The notes below the pieces were generated by a model. It was not told where the DNA came from. It saw nothing but the letters and a program-made list of their open reading frames with translations, and did not search any database. From Planctomycetota bacterium (GTDB lineage Bacteria > Planctomycetota > UBA1135 > GCA-002686595): a DNA stretch of 64,000 bases. The DNA lies in the NCBI GenBank assembly GCA_020853575.1, contig JADYYP010000025.1, forward strand, positions 29,072 to 93,071, written 5' to 3'. This document shows, in pieces, positions 19,737 to 28,729 of the stretch (within the stretch, counting starts at the first letter, position 1; every line of letters starts with the position of its first letter). Both the position numbers and the translations under genes were made by a program.

Positions 19737-20597
19737 ATGAGTCCTTCGTCGCAGGTCGCGCTCGCCGCTGAATTGCTGGGGCAGCAGGGTTTCCTGCGCC
19801 GGCTGGCGCTCGATCTCGTCGGACGTCCCGACGATGCCGACGACCTCGTCCAGGAGGTCAATCTCAGCGCGCTCGAGCGCCCACCGAGCGACGTCGCGCG
19901 TCTGCGCGGCTGGTTGGTCGAAGTCGTCGGTCGTGTCGCGGCCAGGAGTCGCTGGCGCGCGGCCATGCGCTGCGAGCGTGAGCGCGACGCCGCTCGCGCG
20001 GAGCTGCTCGAGCCCGTCGAGCACGACATCGACACCGCGCGCGTGTTGCTCGACGCGCTGGCGAGCTTGCCCGACACCTATCGTCACGCGCTGCTCCTGC
20101 GCTATTGGCGTGACCGCTCACCGCTGGAGATCGCGCGCGACAGCGGCGTGCCGCTCGAGACGGTCAAGTCACGTCTCGCGCGCGGGCGCGCCGCGCTGCG
20201 GACCGAGCTCGAGCGACGCTCGAAGTCGCGTGCGACGTCGTGGAGCTCCGCGCTGGCCGCGCTCGCGTGGCCGCATCAAGGTTGGCTCGCCATCCTGGTC
20301 GAGCCGTTCGGCGCGGCGCTGCGCCGCTGGAGAGTGCAGCTCGCGGGCGGCGCCGCCACGGCGCTCCTGCTCGGCGGACAGGCCGGGCGCGAGCTCGTCG
20401 TGCACCCGCTGGCCTTGGTGCCCGCGCAGCGCAGCGAGCGCGCGCGACCGTGGAGCGCGTTGGTGCCCGCGTCCACGATCCCAGCGCAACCCGAAGTGCT
20501 CCCGGCGACTCCGCTCGAGCCCGCGCGAGACATTCGGCTCGCACCCGATCCATTGCCCACGCTCGACGCGAGCGCGATCGCCGCGCTCATGCGCTGA
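19737..20597 (+). CDS. ECF sigma factor with C-terminal extension
   Basis: A 286-residue sigma-70 family protein. Region 2 (about 10-80) includes GRPDDADDLVQEVNLSALE; region 4 (about 105-165) includes LPDTYRHALLLRYWRDRSPL and the HTH DSGVPLETVKSRLARGRAAL. The remaining 115 residues are Ala/Pro-rich, with a short hydrophobic Gly/Ala stretch (GGAATALLLGG) too short to be a confident membrane span. ECF sigma factors with C-terminal extensions are common in planctomycetes and may sense signals without a separate anti-sigma factor; none is seen next to it. GGGGGA precedes the ATG at 19737. The thioredoxin-fold gene follows on the same strand. Confidence 0.85.
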   Translation: MSPSSQVALAAELLGQQGFLRRLALDLVGRPDDADDLVQEVNLSALERPPSDVARLRGWLVEVVGRVAARSRWRAAMRCERERDAARAELLEPVEHDIDTARVLLDALASLPDTYRHALLLRYWRDRSPLEIARDSGVPLETVKSRLARGRAALRTELERRSKSRATSWSSALAALAWPHQGWLAILVEPFGAALRRWRVQLAGGAATALLLGGQAGRELVVHPLALVPAQRSERARPWSALVPASTIPAQPEVLPATPLEPARDIRLAPDPLPTLDASAIAALMR

Positions 20598-20686
20598 GCG
20601 CGATTTCGAAAACCGCCGTCGTTCGCGCGCCGCGGCAGCCGCCCGGCGCAACGAACCACTCGAACTCCCACAGGTCCACGCCCCAG

Positions 20687-22153
20687 ATGATCGCATCGAC
20701 TCTGTTCGCCGCTTTCGCCCTCGTTTCCACGGTCCAAGAGCACCGGCCGCCGGTGTTCGTCGAGCTCGGGTTCGATGAAGCGCTAGCCAAGGCGCGTGCG
20801 GAGAAGCGCATCGCCGTGCTCGACGCGATGACCAGCTGGTGCGGTCCGTGCAAGCAGATGGACGCGACGACTTGGCGCGACGCGGGCGTGGTCAAGTGGT
20901 TCGCCGACAACGGCTTGGCGATCCAGCTCGACATGGATCAGCACTCCGCGCTCAAGGAGCAACTGGCGATCAAGGCCTTTCCGACGATCATCGCCTTCCG
21001 CGACGGCGTCGAGTTCGATCGCATCGTCGGCTCGCGGGATGCGGCGGAGTTCGGCGAGTGGCTCGAGAGCGTGCGTGCCGGCAAGACCGCCAAGGAGCGC
21101 CTGGCCGCCAAGCTCGCGACGGCGCGCGCCGCCGGAGCCGCGGGTTACGCCGTGCGGCGTGCATTGGTCGAGGATCTGGCCTTCGGCGGTGAGCTCGACG
21201 AGGCGTCGCGCGAGTACCTGTGGCTGTGGACCAACGCCGCGGCTTCCGGCCGCGACGTCGCCGGTGAACGCCACGCGATGAGCTACGGGCTCCTCGAGCT
21301 CGCGCGCGGCCACGCGCCGACGGCGGTCGAGTTCCGCAAGCTGCGCGATGCGCTGCAGGTCGGCGTGAGCGGCGGGAGGGCGACGCACGAGGTGTTGAGC
21401 GACTGGATCGCGCTCAACGTCATCGTGGGCGAGACGCAGACGACCGCGCGTTGGGCGGCCAGCGTCGCCGACACGCCGGCGGGGGCCGAAGCGTTGCGCG
21501 CCTTCGAAGAGCGGCTGTTCGACGTGCTCGTCGAGCACGGTCAGTGGCACGCGGCGGGTGTGTGTCTGCGCGAGCCGGTCAAGGGCGTGAAGTGGCTGGC
21601 GGACAACCTGGGAGCCTACGACGTCGCGCCCAGCGGCAAGTCGGGCTCGATCCCGGCGATTCCGCTGATCGCGCCCGGAGCCAAGGGCGCAGCGGGCGGG
21701 ATGAAGCCCGCCATTCCGATCGGCGGCAAGGCCAGCGAGGCCAGCGCGGGAGATGCATCCAAGGGCGCGGACTCCAAGGACGAGAGCGGAGACCCCAAGG
21801 TCGTGCCCGCGATTCCGCTGACGGCCAAGCCGGCCGTCGCCGGCATGGTGCCCGCCGTACCGATGGTTCCGGGTGCGGTGGCGCGCCCGAGCGCGCCCAC
21901 GGATCCGCTCGAGATCGCGCGCGACGTCCGCATGCGCTTGACCGTGCAACTGCGTGACATGGCCAGCAACCGCTACGCGGCATTGCTCGCCGCTGGGCGA
22001 GACGCGGAGGCTTCTTCGGTCGCCGACACGCTGCTCGCGGCGGTCGACGACGCGCGTTCGCGCGCCGCATTGGTCGCGAAGTCGATGCGCGCGGGGGTGC
22101 TCGATGCACAGCGCGCGCGCCACCAGGCTTGGCTCGACCAGGCCGCGCAGTGA
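20687..22153 (+). CDS. thioredoxin-fold protein with PAIP-type repeats
   Basis: A 488-residue protein. The N-terminus is short and hydrophobic (MIASTLFAAFALVSTV), probably a signal sequence. A thioredoxin domain follows, about 22-125, with the redox pair WCGPC at 51-55 and the cis-Pro in AFPTIIAF. Residues 130-310 look alpha-helical. Then comes a linker with four related turns, IPAIPL, KPAIPI, VPAIPL and VPAVPM, and a final helical segment. It probably acts in disulfide exchange outside the cytoplasm. The ATG at 20687 has no clear ribosome binding site. It follows the ECF sigma gene by 89 bp and may be co-transcribed. The partner is unknown. Confidence 0.78.
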   Translation: MIASTLFAAFALVSTVQEHRPPVFVELGFDEALAKARAEKRIAVLDAMTSWCGPCKQMDATTWRDAGVVKWFADNGLAIQLDMDQHSALKEQLAIKAFPTIIAFRDGVEFDRIVGSRDAAEFGEWLESVRAGKTAKERLAAKLATARAAGAAGYAVRRALVEDLAFGGELDEASREYLWLWTNAAASGRDVAGERHAMSYGLLELARGHAPTAVEFRKLRDALQVGVSGGRATHEVLSDWIALNVIVGETQTTARWAASVADTPAGAEALRAFEERLFDVLVEHGQWHAAGVCLREPVKGVKWLADNLGAYDVAPSGKSGSIPAIPLIAPGAKGAAGGMKPAIPIGGKASEASAGDASKGADSKDESGDPKVVPAIPLTAKPAVAGMVPAVPMVPGAVARPSAPTDPLEIARDVRMRLTVQLRDMASNRYAALLAAGRDAEASSVADTLLAAVDDARSRAALVAKSMRAGVLDAQRARHQAWLDQAAQ

Positions 22154-22202
22154 ATCCCGAGAGCGCGGCGCACGCAGCGCTCCCAGCAACCAGGAAAGCC
22201 CC

Positions 22203-23522
22203 ATGAAAACGACCCTGTTCGCACTCTCTGCACTCGCCCTCGCCGCGCTGCCGCTGCGCGCCCAAGAGCTCTTGCTCGGCGATCGCTTCGGCCAGCGCGT
22301 GTTGCGCCTCAACCGCGCCACGGGAGCGGTGATCAACGGCTCGTTCATCCCCGACGGCGTCGGCTCGGGCTTGTACGACTTCCAACGTCCGCGCGAGGTG
22401 CTGCAAGTGCCGCCGTTCTTGCTCGTGCTCGACACCGACGCGGACAAGCTCTTCCGCTTCATCTGGGACGGCGCCACGGCCACGTACCACTCGACGCTCA
22501 CGCCGGGCATCGACGATGCGCGCGGAATTGCCTACGACGGCGCGGGAACGATCTACATCGCGAACAATGGCACCGCCAACGGTGCCCCGGGACATGCGCT
22601 GGTGCGTTTGACGCTCGGTGGCGCGCTGCTGCCGCCGCTGCCGATCAACTCACTGCCCATCGCGCAGTTGGACGACGTCGAGTTCTTCAACGGTGAGCTG
22701 CTGATCGCCAACGCCGCGATGAACAGGCTCGAGCGCTACTCGCCCGCGGGCCCGTTCCTGGGCTACGTGAGCACGAGCACGACCTTGATCACCTCGCCGA
22801 CGAGCTGCATGCCGGCCCTGCTCTCGAACGATCTGATCGTCGCCAGCGGACTCTCCGCGACGGGCGTGCACAAGCTCGACAGTGCCTACGCCGGAGTCTC
22901 GTTTTCGTCTTGGGCCTTCTGGACCGTGGGCGCCGCGGCGGAGCTCTCCAGCGGCCAGTACCTCCTCACCGGACCCAGCGGCCTGGCGCGGCTCAATCCG
23001 AACACCGGCGGCTTCGCGTTCCTGACGACGCCCGGAGGCGTGCAACCCGAGCTGTTCGCGGCGTTCGATCCGCTCGCGGTGTGCAGCGGCGGCGTCGCGT
23101 ACTGCACGTCGGGGACCACCAGCAGTGGCTGCGTGCCGTTGATGAACGGCAGTGGCAGCCCGAGCGCGACGGCGCTCAGTGGCTTCACGCTCGGAGTGAC
23201 GCAACTCGAGGGACAGAAGCAGGGGCTGATCTTCTACGGGGTCAGCGGTCGCGCGCTGGCCGCATGGGGCTCGAGCTCGAGCTTCCTGTGCGTGAAGTCG
23301 CCGACGCAGCGCATGAGCGTGCTCAACTCCGGCGGAACGGCGGGCGCGTGCGATGGCCTGCTCAGCGAGGACTGGAACGCCTTCATGACGGCGCACCCCG
23401 GCGCGCTCGGCAGTCCGCGGTCCGCGGGCCAGGCGCTGCAGGCGCAGGGCTGGTTCCGCGATCCGCCGAGCCCCAAGACCACCAACCTCACGAACGCCGT
23501 CGAGTTCATCGTTTGTCCCTGA
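22203..23522 (+). CDS. secreted beta-propeller-like protein with C-terminal Cys module (type B)
   Basis: A 439-residue exported protein: signal peptide 1-20 (LPLRAQ), then propeller-like repeats with an NHL/SMP-type flavour (DDARGIAYDGAGTIYIANNG, LDDVEFFNGELLIANAAMNR). The C-terminal module starts at 23100 with YCT, then SGC, FLCVKSPTQRMSVLNSGG, CDG, GWFRDPPSPKTTNLTNAVEF and ends IVCP. It is closest to the module of the protein at 52096-53874 (same FLCVK-PTQRM motif). AGGAAAG precedes the ATG at 22203. It lies 49 bp after the thioredoxin gene. A strong hairpin follows its stop. Confidence 0.8.
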   Translation: MKTTLFALSALALAALPLRAQELLLGDRFGQRVLRLNRATGAVINGSFIPDGVGSGLYDFQRPREVLQVPPFLLVLDTDADKLFRFIWDGATATYHSTLTPGIDDARGIAYDGAGTIYIANNGTANGAPGHALVRLTLGGALLPPLPINSLPIAQLDDVEFFNGELLIANAAMNRLERYSPAGPFLGYVSTSTTLITSPTSCMPALLSNDLIVASGLSATGVHKLDSAYAGVSFSSWAFWTVGAAAELSSGQYLLTGPSGLARLNPNTGGFAFLTTPGGVQPELFAAFDPLAVCSGGVAYCTSGTTSSGCVPLMNGSGSPSATALSGFTLGVTQLEGQKQGLIFYGVSGRALAAWGSSSSFLCVKSPTQRMSVLNSGGTAGACDGLLSEDWNAFMTAHPGALGSPRSAGQALQAQGWFRDPPSPKTTNLTNAVEFIVCP

Positions 23523-23576
23523 GATGGTCGGACCGGTCGAGCGCCGTTGCCGCGGCGCGACCGAGCTGAGTCGTTC

Positions 23577-23608
23577 GAGGCCGGCTGCTGGTGCAAGCAG
23601 TCGGCCTC
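23577..23608 (+). terminator. strong hairpin terminator
   Basis: A 13-bp stem (23577-23589 with 23596-23608, one G-U pair) closes a 6-nt loop and is followed by GTGTTTCG. It lies 55 nt after the stop of the secreted protein gene. Confidence 0.6.
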
Positions 23609-23833
23609 GTGTTTCGACGAGATCCGCGGAGGCGCGCGAGCTCGCGCGGCAGGACTTGCTGCGGATGTTCCAGGGCTGCGAGATCGAGGCCACGTCGAGC
23701 GCGCTCGCGCAGCGCGCGGACGCGGGCCTCACGCTGGTGCGTTGAAGGCCTATGCGCGCAGCGCGCACGGCTCCCGAAGCTCCTCAGTGTGGGGTACCGC
23801 ACTGCAGCAAGGCGACCGCGCCGGCGCGCTCTC

Positions 23834-23839
23834 TAGACT
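23834..23839 (+). promoter_or_regulatory. -10-like TAGACT, possible leaderless start
   Basis: TAGACT ends 9 nt before the ATG at 23849, with no ribosome binding site between. This spacing favours ATG 23849 over the in-frame GTG at 23840. Confidence 0.45.
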
Positions 23840-23848
23840 GTGGCGCGC

Positions 23849-25039
23849 ATGAAGTTCACATACGCGGTGTTGGGCGCGGGTCGCCAGGGTGTCGCGATGG
23901 CTTTCGACCTGGCGCTGAACGGCGAGGCCAAGCTGGTGCGTGTTGCCGACAGCGACGCCAAGGTCGCCGAGCGCGCAGTCAAGCGCCTGAAGAAGCTCAC
24001 CAAGGGAACACGCTGCCGCTTCGAGGCCGTGCGCTGCGACGTGGAGAAACGCAAGCACGTGCGCGACGTGCTCGACGGCGTGCAAGTGGCGCTCTCTGGC
24101 GTTCCGTACCGTTTCAACGCTCGGCTCGCGGAGTGGTGCGTCGAGTCGGGGAGCTCGTTCCTCGACCTGGGTGGCAACACGGCGGTGGTGCGCCAGGAGC
24201 TCGCCTTGCACAAGCGCGCCAAGAAGGCCGGCGTGAGCATCGTGCCCGATTGCGGACTCGCTCCCGGACTGGGCAACCACCTCGCCGCGCACGGCGTCGC
24301 TTCGATGGACCAGGCGCGCCACGTGCACGTGCGCTGTGGTGGTCTGCCCGAAACACGCGTCGGACCGTTGGGCTACAAGCTCGTGTTCAACTTCTACGGC
24401 CTGTGGAACGAGTACCGCGGTGACGCGGAGTTCCTGCGCGGCGGCAAGCGCGTGCGCGTTCCGACCTTGACCGAGCTCGAAGCGTTCGAGTCGACGCAGC
24501 TGGGCGCCTTGGAAGCGTGCGTGACCAGCGGCGGCACGAGCACCTGCCCGCAGACTTGGGAGCACGTGCTGGAGAGCTTCGACTACAAGACCATCCGCTA
24601 CGCGGGACATTGGGCCCAGATCCGCACGCTGTTCGAGCTGGGCTTCATGGACGAGCGGTTCGAGGCACGCGATGGCGCGCGCTTCGAGCCGGTCGAGCTC
24701 ACGCGGCGCTTGTTCGAAGAGCGCTTGGCGTTCCCTGACGTGCGCGACGTCGTGCTGCTCCGCGTGCTCGTGCGCGGCACGCACCAGGGCCATCCGCTAG
24801 AGCTGCAGTACGACTGCTTCGATCGCCACGACGAAGCCACGGGTTTCACCGCGATGGAACGCACCACGGCCTTCCCCGCGGCGCTGGTCGCGCATTTCCA
24901 GGCGCGCGGACTGATCGAGCCCGGCGCACGCCCGCTCGAAGTCTGCGTGCCCGCGCTGCGTTACTTCGACGAGCTCGCGCAACACGACATCGCAGTGCAG
25001 CTCACGCGCGACGCAACACGCGCCCCGGCGCGGGATTGA
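23849..25039 (+). CDS. saccharopine dehydrogenase-family oxidoreductase (lysine 6-dehydrogenase-like)
   Basis: A 396-residue NAD(P)-dependent enzyme. The Rossmann motif GAGRQG is at residues 9-14, followed by a central segment characteristic of the family: LDLGGNTAVVRQE and VSIVPDCGLAPGLGNHLAAH. This is closest to the saccharopine dehydrogenase/lysine 6-dehydrogenase group, which oxidises lysine or saccharopine at the epsilon amine. The exact substrate is uncertain. It converges on an aromatic amino acid decarboxylase with only 4 nt between stops, but shared amino acid metabolism is speculation. It is one of the genes with a -10-like box placed as for a leaderless mRNA. Confidence 0.85.
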   Translation: MKFTYAVLGAGRQGVAMAFDLALNGEAKLVRVADSDAKVAERAVKRLKKLTKGTRCRFEAVRCDVEKRKHVRDVLDGVQVALSGVPYRFNARLAEWCVESGSSFLDLGGNTAVVRQELALHKRAKKAGVSIVPDCGLAPGLGNHLAAHGVASMDQARHVHVRCGGLPETRVGPLGYKLVFNFYGLWNEYRGDAEFLRGGKRVRVPTLTELEAFESTQLGALEACVTSGGTSTCPQTWEHVLESFDYKTIRYAGHWAQIRTLFELGFMDERFEARDGARFEPVELTRRLFEERLAFPDVRDVVLLRVLVRGTHQGHPLELQYDCFDRHDEATGFTAMERTTAFPAALVAHFQARGLIEPGARPLEVCVPALRYFDELAQHDIAVQLTRDATRAPARD

Positions 25040-25043
25040 GCGC

Positions 25044-26453
25044 TCACTCCGCTGCGTCGCGCATGTCGCGCCACAGGCGCTCGACGTGCTCGCGCTCGGT
25101 GGCCAGCGCGCCGATCGACACGCGCACCATCCAGCGACCATCGAGCTGCGCGGGGGTGACCCATGCGCGGCCGCTCGCGTGCAGGCGCTCGACCCACTCC
25201 AGCGTGTGGCGGTCGAGCTCGTCAGCGCTGCGCTGGGGCGGCTCATGGCGCACGCACACGGTCTGCAACACCACGGGCGCGAGCACGCGCCAATTCGGTG
25301 CCGCGCGCACCGCCTCGGCGAGCCACTGCGCGTTGGCCAGGTCGCGCCGCAGGCGCGCTTGCAAGCCGCGCACGCCTTGCTCGCGGATCAAGCACCACAG
25401 CTTGAGCGCGCGGAAGCGTCGTCCCAGCGGGATGCCCCAATCGCGGTAGTTCTTCACGCGTCCGTCGAGCGCGGTCTGGAGGTAGCTCGGATTGGTGCTC
25501 ATGACGCGCACCAAGTGCTGCGGGTCGCGCACGTAGTACAGCGAGCAATCGAAGGCCGCTCCGAGCCACTTGTGCGGGTTGATCACGATCGAATCCGCGC
25601 CTTCGATGCCACGCCACAACGCGCGGCACTCGGGCAAGATCATCGCCGATCCAGCCATCGCGCCGTCGACGTGCAACCAAGCAGCGTGCTTCCGCGCGAG
25701 CTCGGCGCAGTGCTCGATTCCGTCCATGGCGGTGGTCGTGGTCGTGCCCGTCGTGGCGACGATCGCGCACGGCGTTCGCCCGCGCGCCAGGTCGTCCTCG
25801 ATGGCGTGCGCGAGCTCGTCCGTGAGCATCGCGAAGCGCTCGTCGACGCCGATCTTGCGCACGTGCTCGCGGCCGAAACCGGCGAGCAGCGCGGCCTTCT
25901 CGACCGAACTGTGGCTGTGCGCCGAGACGTACACCACCAGCGGCGCTCCGCCGCCCTGCAAGCCGCCGCGCGCGCTCGCGAAGCCCGACACTCGCTCGCG
26001 AGCGCAGATCAACGCCAGCAGCGTGGACGTCGAGGCCGTGTCTTGGATGACGCCGCTCCAAGCGCCGGAAAGCCCGACCATTTGGCGCATCCAGTCGACC
26101 ACGCGCTCTTCCAGCTCGCTCAGGGCCGGCGCGGATTGCCAGGCGAGCCCGAGCACGCCCAAGCCGGTGCTCAAGTAGTCGCCGAGCACGCTGGCGAGCT
26201 CGCCGTTGGAGGGGAAGTAGCCGAAGAAGCTCGGGTGCTGCCAGTGCGAGAGCCCGGGCAAGAGCACGCGCTCGACGTCGCGCAGCACGAGCTCGAAGCT
26301 CTCGGGATCGTCGGGCGCTGCGGCGGGCAGTTGCGCGAGCACGGCGCCGGGCTCGACCGGCGGATGCACCGGCCGGGATGCGACGCCGGCACGGTAGTCC
26401 GCGATCCAGTCGACGACTTGGTGACCGAAACGCCTGAATTCCTCGGGGTTCAT
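25044..26453 (-). CDS. PLP-dependent aromatic L-amino acid decarboxylase (group II)
   Basis: A 469-residue enzyme of the aromatic amino acid decarboxylase family. Markers are HWQHPSFFGYFPSN near residue 75, the PLP-stacking SAHSHSSVEKAA, the aspartate in WLHVDGAMAGSA (about 262) and the Schiff-base lysine in NPHKWLG (K about 295). Length is typical (about 470-480). Family members convert tryptophan, tyrosine, DOPA or phenylalanine to the amines; which one cannot be read here. ATG at 26453 gives the normal N-terminus (MNPEEFRRFGHQVVDWIADY). The epimerase gene lies 28 bp upstream on the same strand, so the two may be an operon. Confidence 0.92.
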   Translation of the reverse strand: MNPEEFRRFGHQVVDWIADYRAGVASRPVHPPVEPGAVLAQLPAAAPDDPESFELVLRDVERVLLPGLSHWQHPSFFGYFPSNGELASVLGDYLSTGLGVLGLAWQSAPALSELEERVVDWMRQMVGLSGAWSGVIQDTASTSTLLALICARERVSGFASARGGLQGGGAPLVVYVSAHSHSSVEKAALLAGFGREHVRKIGVDERFAMLTDELAHAIEDDLARGRTPCAIVATTGTTTTTAMDGIEHCAELARKHAAWLHVDGAMAGSAMILPECRALWRGIEGADSIVINPHKWLGAAFDCSLYYVRDPQHLVRVMSTNPSYLQTALDGRVKNYRDWGIPLGRRFRALKLWCLIREQGVRGLQARLRRDLANAQWLAEAVRAAPNWRVLAPVVLQTVCVRHEPPQRSADELDRHTLEWVERLHASGRAWVTPAQLDGRWMVRVSIGALATEREHVERLWRDMRDAAE

Positions 26454-26481
26454 TGGGGAAGTGCGGCTCGACGCCGGTCGC

Positions 26482-27456
26482 TCACTGGGCCGCCGCGTCG
26501 GTCTCGGCGCACGCGCGCGCGAGCATCTCGGCCTGCGGCCGGATCGCGTAGCCCAGCTCGCGAATGGCCTTGCTCGAATCCGCGAAGGTGTACCAGCCCC
26601 AGGTGCGGAAGACCTCGGGCGTCCACGGAGGTCGAGCGAGTCCGGCGAGGTCGAGCGCGCTCGCGGCGAAGCGCAGCGGGCCGAGCGCGAGCGTCGGGAT
26701 CCGCGCCCGCGGCGGGGCGACTCCCAGCGAGCGCGCCAAGCCGCCGTAGAGCTCCGCCCAACTCAGATTGTGGCCACCGAGGATGTAGCGTTCGCCGATT
26801 CGGCCGCGCTCGAGCGCCGCCAGGCACCCGCTCGCGACGTCCTCGACGTCGCACACGCTCGTCCCGCCGGGCGGGACCCAGCGGACCTCGCCGGAACGCA
26901 GGCGCGCGAGCGTCGACGCGGACGGACCGAAAAGCCGCGGTCCGAGCAGTGCTCCGGGGTTGACGACGACCACGGGCATTCCGGCCCATGCGGCGCACAA
27001 CGCGCGCTCTTCCGCCTCGTGCTTGGTCGTCACGTACGACACGTGCGCGGAGTGCAGGTTCCACGAGGCGTGCTCGTCGAGCGGCTCGGGCTCGCGCGTG
27101 CCGCCGACCGCGGCCGTGGTCGAGACGTGCACGATGCGCTCGAGCCCACGATCGTGCGCCGCGCGCAGCAGTGCCGCGGTGCCTTCGACGTTGACCTGGC
27201 GCTGCTCACGATTGCCGCGCGACCAAAGACCCTTGTGCGCCGCGCAGTGGAGCAGCGCGCGCGCTCCTCGGCAGGCGTTGCGCAAGCCGCGCTCGTCGCG
27301 CAGGTCGGCCTGGACCACCTCGACGCCCTGTTCGGCCAGCCACGGGCGCGAGTGGCCGGGGCGGACCATCGCGCGCACGGGGATGCCGCGAGCGCGCAGT
27401 TGCGCGACCGCGTGCGAGCCGAGGAACCCACCGGCGCCTGTGACGAGAACGGTCAT
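26482..27456 (-). CDS. NAD-dependent epimerase/dehydratase (extended SDR)
   Basis: A 324-residue extended short-chain dehydrogenase. The NAD-binding motif GAGGFLG is at residues 7-13; the active-site YVTTK is near 150, after HVSTTAAVGG. The overall pattern is close to dihydroflavonol-4-reductase-like and HpnA-like epimerases, which act on nucleotide sugars or carbonyl compounds. The substrate is not deducible. ATG at 27456 is preceded by TAAATT with a 7-nt gap and no ribosome binding site, which suggests a leaderless transcript. The amino acid decarboxylase follows 28 bp downstream. It is divergent from the SPASM radical SAM gene. Confidence 0.88.
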   Translation of the reverse strand: MTVLVTGAGGFLGSHAVAQLRARGIPVRAMVRPGHSRPWLAEQGVEVVQADLRDERGLRNACRGARALLHCAAHKGLWSRGNREQRQVNVEGTAALLRAAHDRGLERIVHVSTTAAVGGTREPEPLDEHASWNLHSAHVSYVTTKHEAEERALCAAWAGMPVVVVNPGALLGPRLFGPSASTLARLRSGEVRWVPPGGTSVCDVEDVASGCLAALERGRIGERYILGGHNLSWAELYGGLARSLGVAPPRARIPTLALGPLRFAASALDLAGLARPPWTPEVFRTWGWYTFADSSKAIRELGYAIRPQAEMLARACAETDAAAQ

Positions 27457-27463
27457 CACCCGC

Positions 27464-27469
27464 AATTTA
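27464..27469 (-). promoter_or_regulatory. -10-like TAAATT, possible leaderless start
   Basis: On the minus strand TAAATT lies 7 nt before the ATG at 27456, in an otherwise GC-rich stretch. No ribosome binding site is present. Confidence 0.5.
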
Positions 27470-27559
27470 GCGCGAATTCGCGGACCCGCGCGTGATTCCT
27501 CGCCCACTTGCTTGGTGGATTCCATCGATCCGCAGCAGCATCCGACGAGCACGCCGAGC

Positions 27560-28729
27560 ATGACACGACAAGTCGAACTCCGTCCGCACGAGGGTCGCTC
27601 GCGCATCCTCGATCCCCTGCGCGACTGGGTGCACCGCACCAATGCCGTGCGCTTCGCCCGCGAGCACTGGGCGGCGATGCGCGTGCGTCGCCAACACCCG
27701 CAGGGCCTGGTCCCGGCGGCTCCCAAGCGCATCGTGGTCGAGCCAACGAACGCCTGCAACCTCGCGTGCCAGTACTGCGGCAACAAGGACATGGTGCGCC
27801 CGGCGAGCTACCTCGCGCTTCCGATGTACGAGCGCCTGCTCGATGAAATGGTCGCGCTCGGAATCCCGCGACTGACGTTGCACACGATCGGCGAGCCAAC
27901 CTTGCATCCGAGGATCGGCGAGCTCGTGCGCATGGCCGCCGAGCGCGGGCGCATCGCGGTGCTGTCGACCAACGGCACCTTGCTGCGCAAGGAGTCGCTC
28001 GCGCGTGCGCTGGTCGAAGGAGGTCCCGAGCTGCTCAACGTCTCCATCGACGCGGCGGATGCCGAGGTGCTGGCGCAGACGCGCGGCGGACTGCGACCCG
28101 AGGTGGTGCTCGAGGGCCTGGCGACGCTGCGCCGGCTGCGCGACGAGATCGGACCGGTACGCGAGAGCCCCTGGGGCGCCGTGCGTTTGCCGACGATCAC
28201 GATCACCTGCGTCGTCACGCCGTTGTTCACGCGCGAGGTCGAGCGGCGCTTCTTCGAGGCCTTCGCGTCCTATGCCGACGACTTCCTGTTCCAGTACGTG
28301 CACAACCACGCCGACTACGTCGACGAAAGCCCGTTCTATCGCGGACTGCTGCCCAAGCGCCTGCACGACCGGCTCTACAAGGCGATTCGTTTCCCGTGCC
28401 ACTATCCGTGGGACACGCTCTATCTGCTCGCCGACGGGACGATCTCGGTCTGCCGCTACGACTTCGACGCGCGCGTGCGCATCGGACGCTACGGCGAGCA
28501 GTCGCTGCTGGAGTTGTGGAACAACGAGGCGATGCAGAGCTTGCGCCGCGCGCACATGAACTTCGACTTCAAGGACTGGTCGTCGTGCGAGAACTGTTCG
28601 GCGATGTGGGTCGAAAACCGCGCCGAACATCGCCACCTGACGCGCAAGCTCCAGCGCCGCAACGGCTTCGTGCCCGCGCGCGATGCGTGGCTGCCGGAGC
28701 GCCCGGTCAAGCACGCTCGCTCGGTCTGA
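27560..28729 (+). CDS. radical SAM/SPASM domain protein
   Basis: A 389-residue radical SAM enzyme. The [4Fe-4S] motif C-x3-C-x2-C is at Cys66, Cys70 and Cys73 (TNACNLACQYC). GEPTLHP is the SAM-contacting GGEP-like segment, and a C-terminal SPASM-type region has Cys at FPCHYPW, ISVCRYDF and SCENC for auxiliary clusters. SPASM proteins often modify peptides or proteins, but some act on small molecules; no peptide substrate is visible nearby. ATG at 27560 was chosen as the first one before the family's N-terminus. Its last 23 bp overlap the 3' end of the B12-type radical SAM gene on the other strand. Confidence 0.88.
   Translation: MTRQVELRPHEGRSRILDPLRDWVHRTNAVRFAREHWAAMRVRRQHPQGLVPAAPKRIVVEPTNACNLACQYCGNKDMVRPASYLALPMYERLLDEMVALGIPRLTLHTIGEPTLHPRIGELVRMAAERGRIAVLSTNGTLLRKESLARALVEGGPELLNVSIDAADAEVLAQTRGGLRPEVVLEGLATLRRLRDEIGPVRESPWGAVRLPTITITCVVTPLFTREVERRFFEAFASYADDFLFQYVHNHADYVDESPFYRGLLPKRLHDRLYKAIRFPCHYPWDTLYLLADGTISVCRYDFDARVRIGRYGEQSLLELWNNEAMQSLRRAHMNFDFKDWSSCENCSAMWVENRAEHRHLTRKLQRRNGFVPARDAWLPERPVKHARSV

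Larger units (their letters stand above)
23523..23848. other. intergenic region with terminator hairpin and -10-like box
   Basis: About 325 bp without a credible gene. It holds the hairpin at 23577-23608 and TAGACT at 23834-23839. The rest shows nothing notable. Confidence 0.5.

Noticed and set aside
27560..28729. RiPP cluster around the SPASM radical SAM gene
   Set aside because: No small precursor peptide, leader-binding domain or peptidase/transporter gene was found nearby.
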